From positions 12,812,707 to 12,876,706 of the forward strand of contig JAKJHU010000005.1 in the NCBI GenBank assembly GCA_022316685.1: DNA of 64,000 bases, in the 5' to 3' direction. This stretch comes from Progne subis subis. Taxonomy: Eukaryota > Chordata > Aves > Passeriformes > Hirundinidae. How positions within the stretch are numbered: the stretch's first letter is position 1; each line of letters starts with the position of its first letter. Under the pieces are notes generated by a model, which was not told the origin of the DNA, made no database searches, and saw only the letters and a program-made list of their open reading frames with translations. A program made the translations under genes and the position numbers. Shown here one piece after another: positions 39,376 through 49,477 of this stretch.

Positions 39376-40859
39376 CCTTGTTAAATGCTGGAGACTCTGG
39401 GATTTTTATGGCTGTAGTTTTGCAATATTTCTTTCTCATTTCAAGTCTTACTACAGCTTCAGGCATGAAAACTTGCTAGGTCTCCATGTTGATACTTCCT
39501 TCTTTTGTGACTTCACATAAAACCTGTTTGATGGAGTATTTAAATGTAACACACAAATACATATCATAATATTAACATTTTCTGCTGATCAGGATTCCAG
39601 GCTTAGCCAGCTCTGGTTCAGGTCTTGTATAATAGATCAACTTATGCCTTATGTAGAGCTAAAGTGAATCTGTTTTGATAATGAGAGTTTTTCCAATTTA
39701 TAATCAGTGTAGAAAAATTTACATTCTGATTTCCTCATTCAGATCAGCAAACTCATTGTGGAGGCAAACTGGAATGTTCTGGCAGAAAAAATAGGAACCA
39801 GTATGCCCTGCCTCAGATCAGATTGCTGAAAGAGAATATTTGTCTATATAGCAATATTAGGTAGAATTATATAGATGAAAAGTGAGGACAGAATTTTACC
39901 TTCTTTTGTCTAAACTGTATCACTCAGTACTGAACCACAGATGCTTTATGCTCTGCCGTGTACTGGTTTATCATAGATAGGATCTACAATCTCACATGCC
40001 AGAAACATGTTTCTAAGTCTTCTTGTCCCTTGCTGCCATGACTGAACATCATCCTCAGGCTCCCCAGCAGAGTTGTCCAGAGCAACATTCTGGCCAAATT
40101 CTCACTCCACAACCAACTCCTGTTTACTCTGATTTCAGCTAAAAACACCCTTTGCAATATACCCTATCCACTCCTTACTCAGAGTACTGACATGGAAATG
40201 CTTTTCTGTAATTTCCTCTTCCAGCACTTTTACAATTTATGAAGCATTTGTAGCTGGGTGTGGCTGGCAATGTGATGCTGCATTAGATGAGTGGTTTCTC
40301 TGATCCAATGTGGCAAGGTTTATATTTCTTAAGCTTGTCACATTCCAGCAAATGAGTGGACATGCACCATGATACATACAAGTAATACAAGAATTACACA
40401 GTACTGAGCTGCTCAGAACTGACCAGATTTTCATGGAATGAAGGACTAAACACAAATCACTTCTAGCAACATGGCCAAGTTTTTTCTAGAGGTATAAGTG
40501 AAATTACCATTGATTTTCAAGGTCAGTTCTAAAATGATGCCACATTGATGTGCTTCACAGTAATAGAACATAAGTAATAGTAATAGAATAGTTCTACTAC
40601 TATATTTCTAGTAAAAGTAATAGAATATTTCCTTCAAGATAATCTTTAATTCTTTGCTGAATGCATCTAGCTCATTTCTGATATCAGGTAAAATGTGTCT
40701 AAAAACTTGGATTTAAGGAAGCTATTTCTGATTTCTGTTGTGATAGAGAAATCTTGACACAGAGCTCAGGAAAATTACCAATTTGCAAATGCACTGTGCC
40801 TAATGAAGCAATAGCCCACAACTGTTCTCAACACCCTGCTAGAGACAGCCCTTCTCACC
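39376..40859. other. Unique non-coding DNA
   Basis: No gene is recognised. A small patch at 40,560-40,630 contains repeated 'agtaatagaata'-type words, partly inverted around 'gttctactactat'. Confidence 0.5.
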
Positions 40860-41170
40860 AGCTGGCCATTTATATCATATTAAATTGAAATGTATTAATC
40901 TGCTCCCAATAAATTGTTTGCATGCCTGGCTGTTCACTGATAATCTTGTGGTTCGTTTTGATGCATCTTAGGGAGTGCCTCCAATGAGTAGACCGAGTAG
41001 CTGCTCTGAGATGAGAGCACCCACCTTTAGCAAGCACAGCTATTACCAAGCTAGGAGAGAGAATTACAATTTTAGCATAATTGCTTCTTTAAATGTTTAT
41101 GATGCTGATATTTAGTCTGTGGCAGACTCAAAGCGCTTGAATTTTTCACTCAACTTGTCTAAATATTACT
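40860..41170. other. Candidate conserved non-coding element
   Basis: A block of about 300 bp without simple repeats. It contains ATTAATCTGC, TTTGCATGCC (octamer-like), CAATAAATTG, AATTACAATTTTAG and CATAATTGC. This density of homeodomain and POU-like words resembles developmental enhancers. No open frame of interest. It lies close to the possible terminal exon at 41,510-41,761. Confidence 0.25.
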
Positions 41171-41509
41171 CCATTCGCCAGTTGCTGAACAACATCCACC
41201 CACCTGATGGGACAGCATGGCACCTTCCCAACTGCACACAGAAGTGCAGTGGGAGAGTTATGAAAAAAACATAGGTAATGCCTCATTTCTGCAAGTTGAA
41301 CAGAAATGAGGATTAAAGTAACCCTGCCTCAGATGATCAATTCACTGCAAAAAACTGAATTGAAAATCTATTTTTTAGCGATGCCAATAAAATAAAAAAC
41401 AGAGTAGAAATTCTGGGTGGGTTTCACACAAACCAATATAATACAGGGAGGCTGAATAAATGGAACAAAGCCTTGAGATAAAATCAGTACTAATACCTAC
41501 TCCAAGAAA

Positions 41510-41761
41510 TCAACTTTTAACCTCACTATGGTACTTTTCTAAGGGCATGTTTCCTGCTTCAAACATTTGGTCAACAAGAGCAGCTTCACTTTTCAGGGTG
41601 ATGTGAGTTTGGAGCTCCTTTAGAAAAAATTTCCAAGTTTTCTTGACCTTTTTCTCCTGAATTCCAACATAAAATGCTTCTCTGCTTAGGGTTCCAGTGT
41701 CTGTATTTGCAAAATATTGTAAAACAGATTTGGGTAAAATTCTTATTCTTTGCTTATATTC
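41510..41761 (-). CDS. Possible terminal coding exon, unrecognised protein
   Basis: On the minus strand a good 3' splice site (pyrimidine tract then CAG, the AG at plus 41,763-41,762) opens a frame of 83 codons ending in TGA. It starts EYKQRIRILPKS and ends with PLEKYHSEVKS. The reading is hydrophilic and helix-like in its second half (KKVKKTWKFFLKEL, then ALVDQMFEAG), with a loosely EF-hand-like stretch FANTDTGTLSREAF that lacks enough calcium ligands to call. The open frame continues upstream through the acceptor to 41,872, but that part is hydrophobic and looks intronic. No polyadenylation signal is obvious downstream on the minus strand. I do not recognise the family. Chance frames of similar length exist in this window, so this is tentative. 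Confidence 0.3.
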   Translation of the reverse strand, partial: EYKQRIRILPKSVLQYFANTDTGTLSREAFYVGIQEKKVKKTWKFFLKELQTHITLKSEAALVDQMFEAGNMPLEKYHSEVKS

Positions 41762-42111
41762 CTGACCAAAAGAATAAAAAAAGGTAATATACCATGTGAA
41801 TCTGAAGAATGGTAGAATAGATGACCCCAAAGAATTCATAACATGGAAACTAAGTATTTTCATCTGTTGCATATGACATTACCTGGGTAAAAACAGACAC
41901 ACATATCTCTGGATTCTCCTTCCTGCTGACACTCTCAAGAATGCTTTTGTTTCCATTATTGAAATAGGTTGTACTCTAAAGATGAAAGGATGTCAGATTT
42001 GTAACTCTCTAAATCCCATGATCTGGGACACAAATCTGGTAACACAACAAGAATTTTTAGAACAGTTCTTCTCTTCATGTGACCACTGCACAGGTGAAAT
42101 CTATGACTTAC

Positions 42112-42172
42112 AGGCAGCACTGTTGTAATCCCGTAGCCAGTGTTAGTGTTATGGAGCACTATGAGTTGCTTT
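42112..42172 (-). CDS. Possible small upstream exon in phase with 41,510-41,761
   Basis: This 61-nt segment is bounded on the minus strand by a TTTCTTGCACACAG acceptor (AG at plus 42,174-42,173) and a strong GTAAGT donor (plus 42,111-42,106). Read with one leading base it gives 20 codons (KQLIVLHNTNTGYGITTVLP) and leaves the donor in phase 0, which is the phase the following acceptor at 41,761 needs. The intervening intron would be 350 bp. The exon before it should end in phase 2; a nearby donor-like GTGAGT (about 42,308-42,313) would create a stop on joining, so the true upstream exon was not found. This could be chance. Confidence 0.25.
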
Positions 42173-42842
42173 CTGTGTGCAAGAAATCACAGACAGGGAA
42201 TGCTTCTGAAATCTTGGCTCCCATTTGTGGAGTAAAACTGCTATCCCATCTGGATGAAGGATATGGACATGGACATGGACATTGCTGCATACAGTGTACC
42301 TTTTATCTAGAGAGTACTCACCAAAAAACATTCAGGAAGCAAAAGGGAGACTGTGAATGGCATAGTCTCAGAGGAGGGTGTGGGATTGGCTTTTTGGAGT
42401 TTGTATTTTGGGAGTGGTTTTAAGATTTTGTTGGGAGAGGTAATTTGTTTGTTTGTTTGTTTGTCTTTTTTGTTTTTATTAGTTTTATTTGTTTTGGTGA
42501 TTGTTTATAGTCCTTTCCCTCTTTGCACGATATTCTTGCAAATATTGTGCACCAGTTTCGTTTCTAATAAGAAAAAAAGTGTCTTGTTCTTTGTAAGGAA
42601 GCAGAGATGTAATCCAAAGATAGAAAAGTAATTTTCCATAATCAATATCTCTCATGTCTGAGTATTATGATCTGCAGTCCTCAGAAGAAAATATGCTTCA
42701 TTACATACTTGCAACCCACCTATAAACACATAAGCTGAATGTACATCTGAGGTGCACCATGTATTACCACAACACAGCTGCTAGTCCAATGCCGACTGCT
42801 GCACAGGAAGGCAAAAAAATAGAGTAAAAACAAAATAAGGTA

Positions 42843-42873
<31 letters not shown>

Positions 42874-45816
42874 ATTAAAAAAAAAAAAAAAGAGTTGAAG
42901 AGAATTAGAGAGAGAAGGAGAAAACTCTGCTTAGTTCCTGTGGAAAAAGTAATCTCAGTCAGAATGTGAACTCTTTGCATCAGTGCTATTCTTGTGTCTT
43001 GAGTCACTGAAGACGACCCATTCATAGGACAAAAATATTGACTTTTAGACTTCTTAATATAGCAGTGAACTTGCAGTTTTAGAAACACAGAGTTTAGGTT
43101 CTGGAGAAGAACCCCTCTTCATCAAGTCTCTGCACTTTTGGAAGACAGTGGTAAGCCCCTTGCTGATTCCACTTTTAGTCATCTACTAGAGAAAAAGTAA
43201 CTAGAAACAGCTGGTTTCTATATCCCTGTAGTAGAGTTCCTTGTACATATGCTGTTATAAAAGCCACTAAAATTTAGACATATCTTCCTAAGACTGTGTT
43301 TTGGCAAGCTAACTCAAAACCTGCCTGGATTCTCTGCTCAAAATAGAAGCTGGACCTGCCTTGGGACAGAGAGATCTTTGGAAAACTGCTTCTGCTGCTT
43401 CTCCCTACAGCCACATAGCAATGAGACAAGCCCAAAGGAGTGGCGGAAATATTTCACAGGATGGCTGGGGTCAGCTCAGTCAGATAAAGCAGGGTACTCA
43501 GGACCAGCCAAGGTTCTGAACAACATCAACAGCTTCGAATCCCTCTGTTGATACAGTTGCCTGCTGAAGTAGGCAGTAGTTTTCTCTGAGTCTACAAATA
43601 GGTTATACCTCTGACAGAAAATAAAATAGTCAAATCTTTGGTTTTTTTAGTCCCTGTAAGACTGTCAGCTTAAATTTTACAGTTACCCTACAACTCAATA
43701 CAAATGCCATAAAATTAATTATGTGAGTTGGATGTAGTTATTTTTCAAGATATATAAGATTTTTCATTTCTAGTTCTGATCTCAGTTGTTCACATAAAAC
43801 AGTATCCTGTGAGACATGCTTTGGTCTGTAAGAAATGGTGGCTACTATGAGACAATACTGAAAATTTTCTTATGAAGCTGGAGTTGTCTATATTTGTCAT
43901 GTAAGAAATGGGTTTCAATCTCATTAAAACCAGTGTGAGTTTTTAGAGAAACCTCCTGTAGTGGGCTTAGGTCAGAGGCTTCAGTAAAGTGAAATTTGAT
44001 TAAGCTAGAAATGGCAAGCTATCAAAGCTTGGAAGAAACTGGGTGAAGAAGGTAAGAGAGACTACTCATCCATTTTCTGTATAGGGCTGGCTATGCATCC
44101 ATGAGTTTGGATTAAAACCTGGAATTCTGTATGTATTAGAGTTAACAGTAGAAGGTCAGGTGCAGGAACCAGTTAAGACGTGACAAAATGCAAGGTGATG
44201 GTCTGTGCTTAGATTTAAGAATATGCATGTTTCTGTTTTGACTTTGGTAACTGGATTGGCATTCTGGCACTCTGAAACATTGAGATATGTAAAAGAGGTA
44301 CCATGTTGGAAATAGCATTAATGGGCCATGATGCAGTGTGACATGAAACCTGATAGAAGGGGGTATTTTTGTACTTGTACCCATCAGAACAATTTTGGCT
44401 TTTTACAGTTGAGTTCTCCTTTTAAGAAAGCCACATATTTGGAAAAAGTGTGCATGATAGTCTGCAAGTGACAGAAACTATGGTGAGATAAGACAGGATT
44501 GCTAAAAAGGCTAGTTTTGCTTTACACCCAAAGTCATATTATAGATACACTGCTCTCCAAATACAAATTGAATTTTAAAAATACTTTTTAAGTAGATAAA
44601 ATAGATAGATAGTTTCTTATGAGAGTTGCATATTAGTTTTGTGAGGGGTTTTGTTGCTTGGGGTTTTTTTTAGCTCAACACCAAAACCAATCTGAACCTA
44701 ACTTTTTGTTGTTCTGGTGAAAAATTGGTTATTTAACAAGAGTGGTAAGAAGACAGAAAAAAATACCTGGTGTGTTATTTTAATACAAAAGCAAAGGCAG
44801 ACAGCCACAATGAAATTTGTCTCTCTGCAGTACTGTCCATTTTGTGACCAGACAATAGATACTTAGCCCTTAAAACAGTAAACTGAGACAAAGTGACACC
44901 AGGAACTGGCATTGAGGTCCTTACATCCTCCTGAGAAATATTTTTTTCTGCTTTACTACATGCATGCCATTTAGACTCTATATTCTAGAGAATAAATCAA
45001 ACAATGATTTTTAGCTAAGTGCATGCCTTTAGTCTTGTATCACTGCACATGCAAGATACTGAAAATATTGCTTAAAAAGGCAATGAACTGGAGTGAAGTA
45101 TAACCCTTATAGAAACAAGAGAGAATGGGTAGGGAAGTCAAATATCTCAACATCAGAGGAAAGAAGCAATGTAGGAAACCTACAGAATGATCATATCTGC
45201 TCTCAAGAATTGACTAGTCAGGGCAAGAGTCTGTAATCTATTGCCTCCAGTAGAGTATGAAACATGAAAGACTCAGAATCCTGGGAAGACAGTATTGCAG
45301 GCCAAGACACATATTCTCAGTTCTGAGTCCCCCAAGGGGAGGGGGATCAGAGGGGAACAATGTGTCACCAGGCTCTTCCTGTAGTGCTGCTGTCTAGAAA
45401 GCAGCTTCCATGGAAATCTTCACACCTAGAGACAACCTTCATCAATGGACAAAGTGTCTACTTGTTTTCTACATGGTAATGTTGCTGATCTGTATTTAGA
45501 CTCATCTTTGATACACTAAATCGTATTCATCTTGTAATATCTAACTTGTAGAAGCATGACTATAGGAGAATGTGATTTACAGGAGCCATTCTGTTTGTTC
45601 TGAGAACAGCCAACTCCTGCCCTGGACAGAGAGATGTGAGTTGAATATATGACAATTTAACGCAAACAAAAAAAATTTCTGCGCTTAAAATGCATCTTTC
45701 TGGCAAGCTGTGTCAGAGAAGAGAATTGTTGTTTGACTCTCCAAATCTTTCTGTTACACATATACTGTTAGAGGAACTTTCTACTGAAAGTAACCTGAAT
45801 CCACACAAAAACCTGA
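42173..45816. other. Unique non-coding DNA with simple repeats
   Basis: No further exon was convincing. Minor repeats are GGACAT units at 42,264-42,283, a TTTG run at about 42,445-42,464, the TAAA array at 42,841-42,873 and GATA-like units at about 44,600-44,611. The stretch 45,120-45,660 looks repeat-like but could not be named. Confidence 0.45.
42841..42895. repeat. (TAAA)n microsatellite followed by an A-run
   Basis: About eight TAAA units run into a stretch of about 15 A residues. It may be the decayed tail of a retroposon, though no body is recognisable upstream. Confidence 0.9.
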
Positions 45817-45964
45817 AATATAAATATAAATATAAATATAAATATAAATATAAATATAAATATAAATATAAATAGAAATAGAAATAGAAATAGAAATAGA
45901 AATAGAAATAGAAATAGAAATAGAAATAGAAATAGAAATAGAAATAGAAATAGAAATAGAAATA
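45817..45964. repeat. Compound hexanucleotide array: TATAAA units then TAGAAA units
   Basis: About nine TATAAA hexamers (45,817-45,872) are followed directly by about fifteen TAGAAA hexamers (to 45,964). The two unit types differ by one base and keep the same register, and each block is pure. Frames reading it give only Tyr/Lys or Ile/Ser repeats. Confidence 0.95.
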
Positions 45965-46139
45965 TATGTTTCTGATCTACACAGGCTTGGAAGGTGCATC
46001 TTCCCTTGAAAATTAAGCTCTAAAATTTTGGCTAGAATAATTATTATAATCTGAAGACTCATGCTCCCTCACAAAAATTTCATATACGTTTATAAATTTA
46101 GAAATGAATAATGATTTTGTTATACTTTACTTATATTAC

Positions 46140-46729
46140 TGTCACATTGCCTTTCTCAGAGCAGTGGTTCCTTCCACCCAGGTTAGCTCTGACACTGCGA
46201 TCAGTCAGGGAACATTCTTCTGGATTTTGGAAACCAGAGGAGCAGCTAAGGGGGTTTTCCCCTTATCATGGGAGAGACCTCACCGAAGACGGAGGGAGGA
46301 GTCAGGACTCAGTTGGAGGGCAAAGTCCAAGGTGTTTATTCAGTCCCACCCAGGGACATCTGAACCTTAGGGAGTCTCTCCAGCCGAGCCACCCATGGCA
46401 GTGAGCTCCAGGATTAAATAGCAGGGGAGGGACTAAGGGAGGAGACAAACCAACATCCAATGAGGGATGAGGTGGGAGTGGAACAGGGTTGGAGGGACAT
46501 TCAAAGAAACCAATGAGAACATAAAGGGAGGAACCTCCTCGGCTCCTGGCCTATCACTCAATGTCCTTACCCGAACTCTCTAGAAGCTTGGGAGGAACAA
46601 TCGAATGACAGACAGGGCATGTAGGAGGGGACTGGGAGGAGTGTGGGAGGATGGACAGGGAAGGGGGGCAGGGACAAACCTTGGAACGTAACATTTCCTC
46701 AGGAGAGCAGGGGAGTACAGAACAAACCA
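46140..46729 (-). mobile_element. Solo LTR of an endogenous retrovirus, possible 4-bp target duplication
   Basis: A GC-richer block with TG at 46,140 and CA ending at 46,729. TTAC lies immediately outside both ends (46,136-46,139 and 46,730-46,733), which fits the 4-bp duplication of class I (ERV1-like) elements. On the minus strand there is a TATA-like ATTTAAT (plus 'attaaat' at about 46,415) and then an AATAAA (plus 'tttatt' at 46,337). This order of promoter then polyadenylation signal gives the minus orientation. ATTGG/CCAAT boxes occur at about 46,458 and 46,511. No internal viral sequence adjoins it. The overlapping 88- and 97-codon plus frames inside it are not genes. Confidence 0.75.
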
Positions 46730-47235
46730 TTACAATGAAAATAAGTAACATAAAATACAATATGAAAATAAATAATACATAGCACAATGCAACATATAAC
46801 TAGAAGGAAATGTAAGAATGATTTTAAAATAAGGAGTTAACTGCATGCCTAAAACTCTCCTGAGTTCAGTGCTTGAGGCTACATAATTTCTGGCAGAGGA
46901 GAATAACTACAGTTTATGCCTTAGATATTCCCTTGGTGTTTTCTGCATTCCAGAATGACAATTTTGGGCATTACTATTTCATTACTTATGCATATTCAGG
47001 TCATACAGCACTATTATATCTCCAGATGCACTATTTCTGCTTATTCCTTAATTATACATTTTGTAAAATAGCATTCAGTTTCCCCCAGGCATGGCATTTT
47101 CACCTGTTCTTTTATCCACTGAGATGGCAGGGTGATTCATCAGTTCCTTAAACTCAGGTTGAATTATGAGTTCAGGGTCATCCAGTAATGCAATTAACTG
47201 GTCAAAATACCAATTATACTCTTGCACAGGATCCT

Positions 47236-47275
47236 GTCTGAAATGTCAAAAAAAAAAAAAAAAAAAATTTCAGAC
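47236..47275. repeat. 9-bp inverted repeat enclosing a 20-nt A-run
   Basis: GTCTGAAAT (47,236-47,244) is exactly complementary to ATTTCAGAC (47,267-47,275), with GTC and an A-run between. Confidence 0.75.
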
Positions 47276-49438
47276 CAGTGTTTGATTAATGACTTTTTCA
47301 ACCAGCACTACCTTTATGATGATTTCATGTAGATTGCTTTCCCCTAAGTCTCTCAAAACACTAAGAACCGTTTATATAGGGCCTGAAGTTTCCCCTTCCA
47401 TGTACTAGGACAGCTATCCAACCAAAGGAAGATCTTAGTCATGCTGATGTGATTTACCCTGACAACTCCACACTGACTGCTGCTTATCACTTCACAATCT
47501 CTATGGTTTACACCAATTCTTTAATCCATTTTTTTCATAACCTGTCTAATCTAATGTCCTTGCTTAAGACAAGCTCTGTATTTCCCCCCTGCCTGGGGAC
47601 TCACCATGTCTTCCTAAATTGCTTAAATTAGTTCCTGCAGAATTGCCTTGGCCAGTGCTAGGTTAAACAAGGGCACACCACCATGAGCACACCTCCTCTC
47701 AAACTGTGTTCATGGTCACTGTGGTCACACAGAAACCAAAACAGGATATCCAACATTTTCACCATGTTCACTTTGCCAGCACAGTGGGTAGAAGGATGTG
47801 TAAGTCCCAAAGTGAATAAAGCTACACAGATTGATTTTGGCTGAAACCGAGGAGGTAACCATGGCAACAGGGGAAGAGAAGCACAAACTGTTGCATTGAC
47901 AAGCACTACATGGCCAGGCTCCCTGGCGTTTTTTGTCCTGACACTAGATTTACAACGGAAGTTTCTCTTCTGTGAAATCATAATCTCTGCCTATTGTTTT
48001 GATTAATTATCAGGTGAAACTTTCCAGCTAAACCTTCCATCTTCTTCATCCTTGTGCCTCACCCTCATGAAGTTTCCCTCTCTCCTTAGGTGATGACAAG
48101 TGTTTCTGCATTTGAAAGGAGCTTATGAACTCCACCACTTAAAGGGAAAAAAAAACAACAAAAAAACCAGAAAAACTCCACAACAACTAAAAATACCCAA
48201 GCTTCTAGAATCAAATTCCTTAGCTGCATGGCTTACATTTTTCTTTTATTCTTAATTGTGCTGAAGATTGCTGGAGGCAAACAAGAAAGAAGGGAATTGG
48301 AATGCCTCAGCCAGGCAGTTCTCTGGTAATTGTCCCTGGAGAAAATTCTGACTGTGCTTTACAATTAACCAGTCTAAATCAATAAATGGATACAGTAGCA
48401 AACTTTTACAGAAGGAGTAATTTGTCCTTCCTAAAACTTCAGACTGAAAAAACCCCAATCTTTCAATTTTTTTAAAAAACAGAAGAACAAATAACTAGCA
48501 CCAAGGTAGGCAACATTCCCACTGGATTTTCCCTGATTTCATTAAAATATGTCTCTGTAATTTACCCCAGCAAAATGTGTCATCAGCAACTATACCAAAA
48601 TACATTAATGTACAGTCATTTCTTGATTTTAGGGTTCTGTTTTGAAATTAGTGATTCTGGTAACACTTGTAGCCATTGTGAAAACATTGAAAAGCTCCAT
48701 TTCAATCACAATGAGGAGAAGTGGCAAAAAATACTCCTTATCACAGTCAGGGCTTCTGGATATCCTTTATCTTGAGATCTGCACTATAATCGCTGCTCCT
48801 GTGATACTGAGAATTCAGTGTTCTTGGATATATATCAAAACCTCCTATGATTTCAGGGCCCACTTGTGGGCAATATTTATCAGCAGCAAGTCCGGATATG
48901 CTCAATGGTGACTTTTCTGCTCACATAGATCATGATAGGATAAGGGTCAATGTCATAAATATCTGCCTTCTTTAACTCAAACTAACTCTTGCTCTTAATT
49001 CATCTAAACACAGAGAACCAGAATTAAGCAGAAGGAGTTTCTACACCCAAAGTGATTACAACAAAACCACTGTAGAACCTATAAATAACAAAGAGAGCTG
49101 CCCTTGTTGGAGCTTTTATCTCAAAAGCCTTTACCACAGGGCTCTAAATCTGAATCACTGCCCATAAAACCTCCTAAAGCAAGCCAACAACACTTGTGGA
49201 AAATGTACCTCCTACGAATATATATATATATATATTTTAATACAGAATGAGGTTATTACCATTATCTAAAATATTTAAATCCTTGCTGCTTTTAAAATAG
49301 ACATTTTTACAGTGATCCCTTAAATGGCTACAAGATATAAATGAAGAAAAGGAACTACTCTCTCTCCAGCATTTATCAGACAATACATTTTCTGTGCAGA
49401 CTCCCATCCCAACTGTTGAATTTGCTTCTTGCTAATAA

Positions 49439-49442
<4 letters not shown>

Positions 49443-49473
<31 letters not shown>
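49443..49473. repeat. T homopolymer, 31 nt
   Basis: Uninterrupted T-run. On the minus strand it would be a long A tail, but no retroposon body was recognised on the adjoining side. Confidence 0.9.

Positions 49474-49477
<4 letters not shown>

Noticed and set aside
42302..42331. Donor-like GTGAGT upstream of the candidate exons
   Set aside because: Joining it to the exon at 42,172 in the required phase creates a TGA stop, so it is probably not part of that gene.
43533..43542. CTTCGAATCC, similar to the B box of a tRNA gene
   Set aside because: No matching A box, acceptor stem or anticodon arm is found at the right distance on either side.
45690..46062. Tyr/Lys and Ile/Ser repeat frames on opposite strands
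   Set aside because: They are direct translations of the TATAAA/TAGAAA hexamer array.
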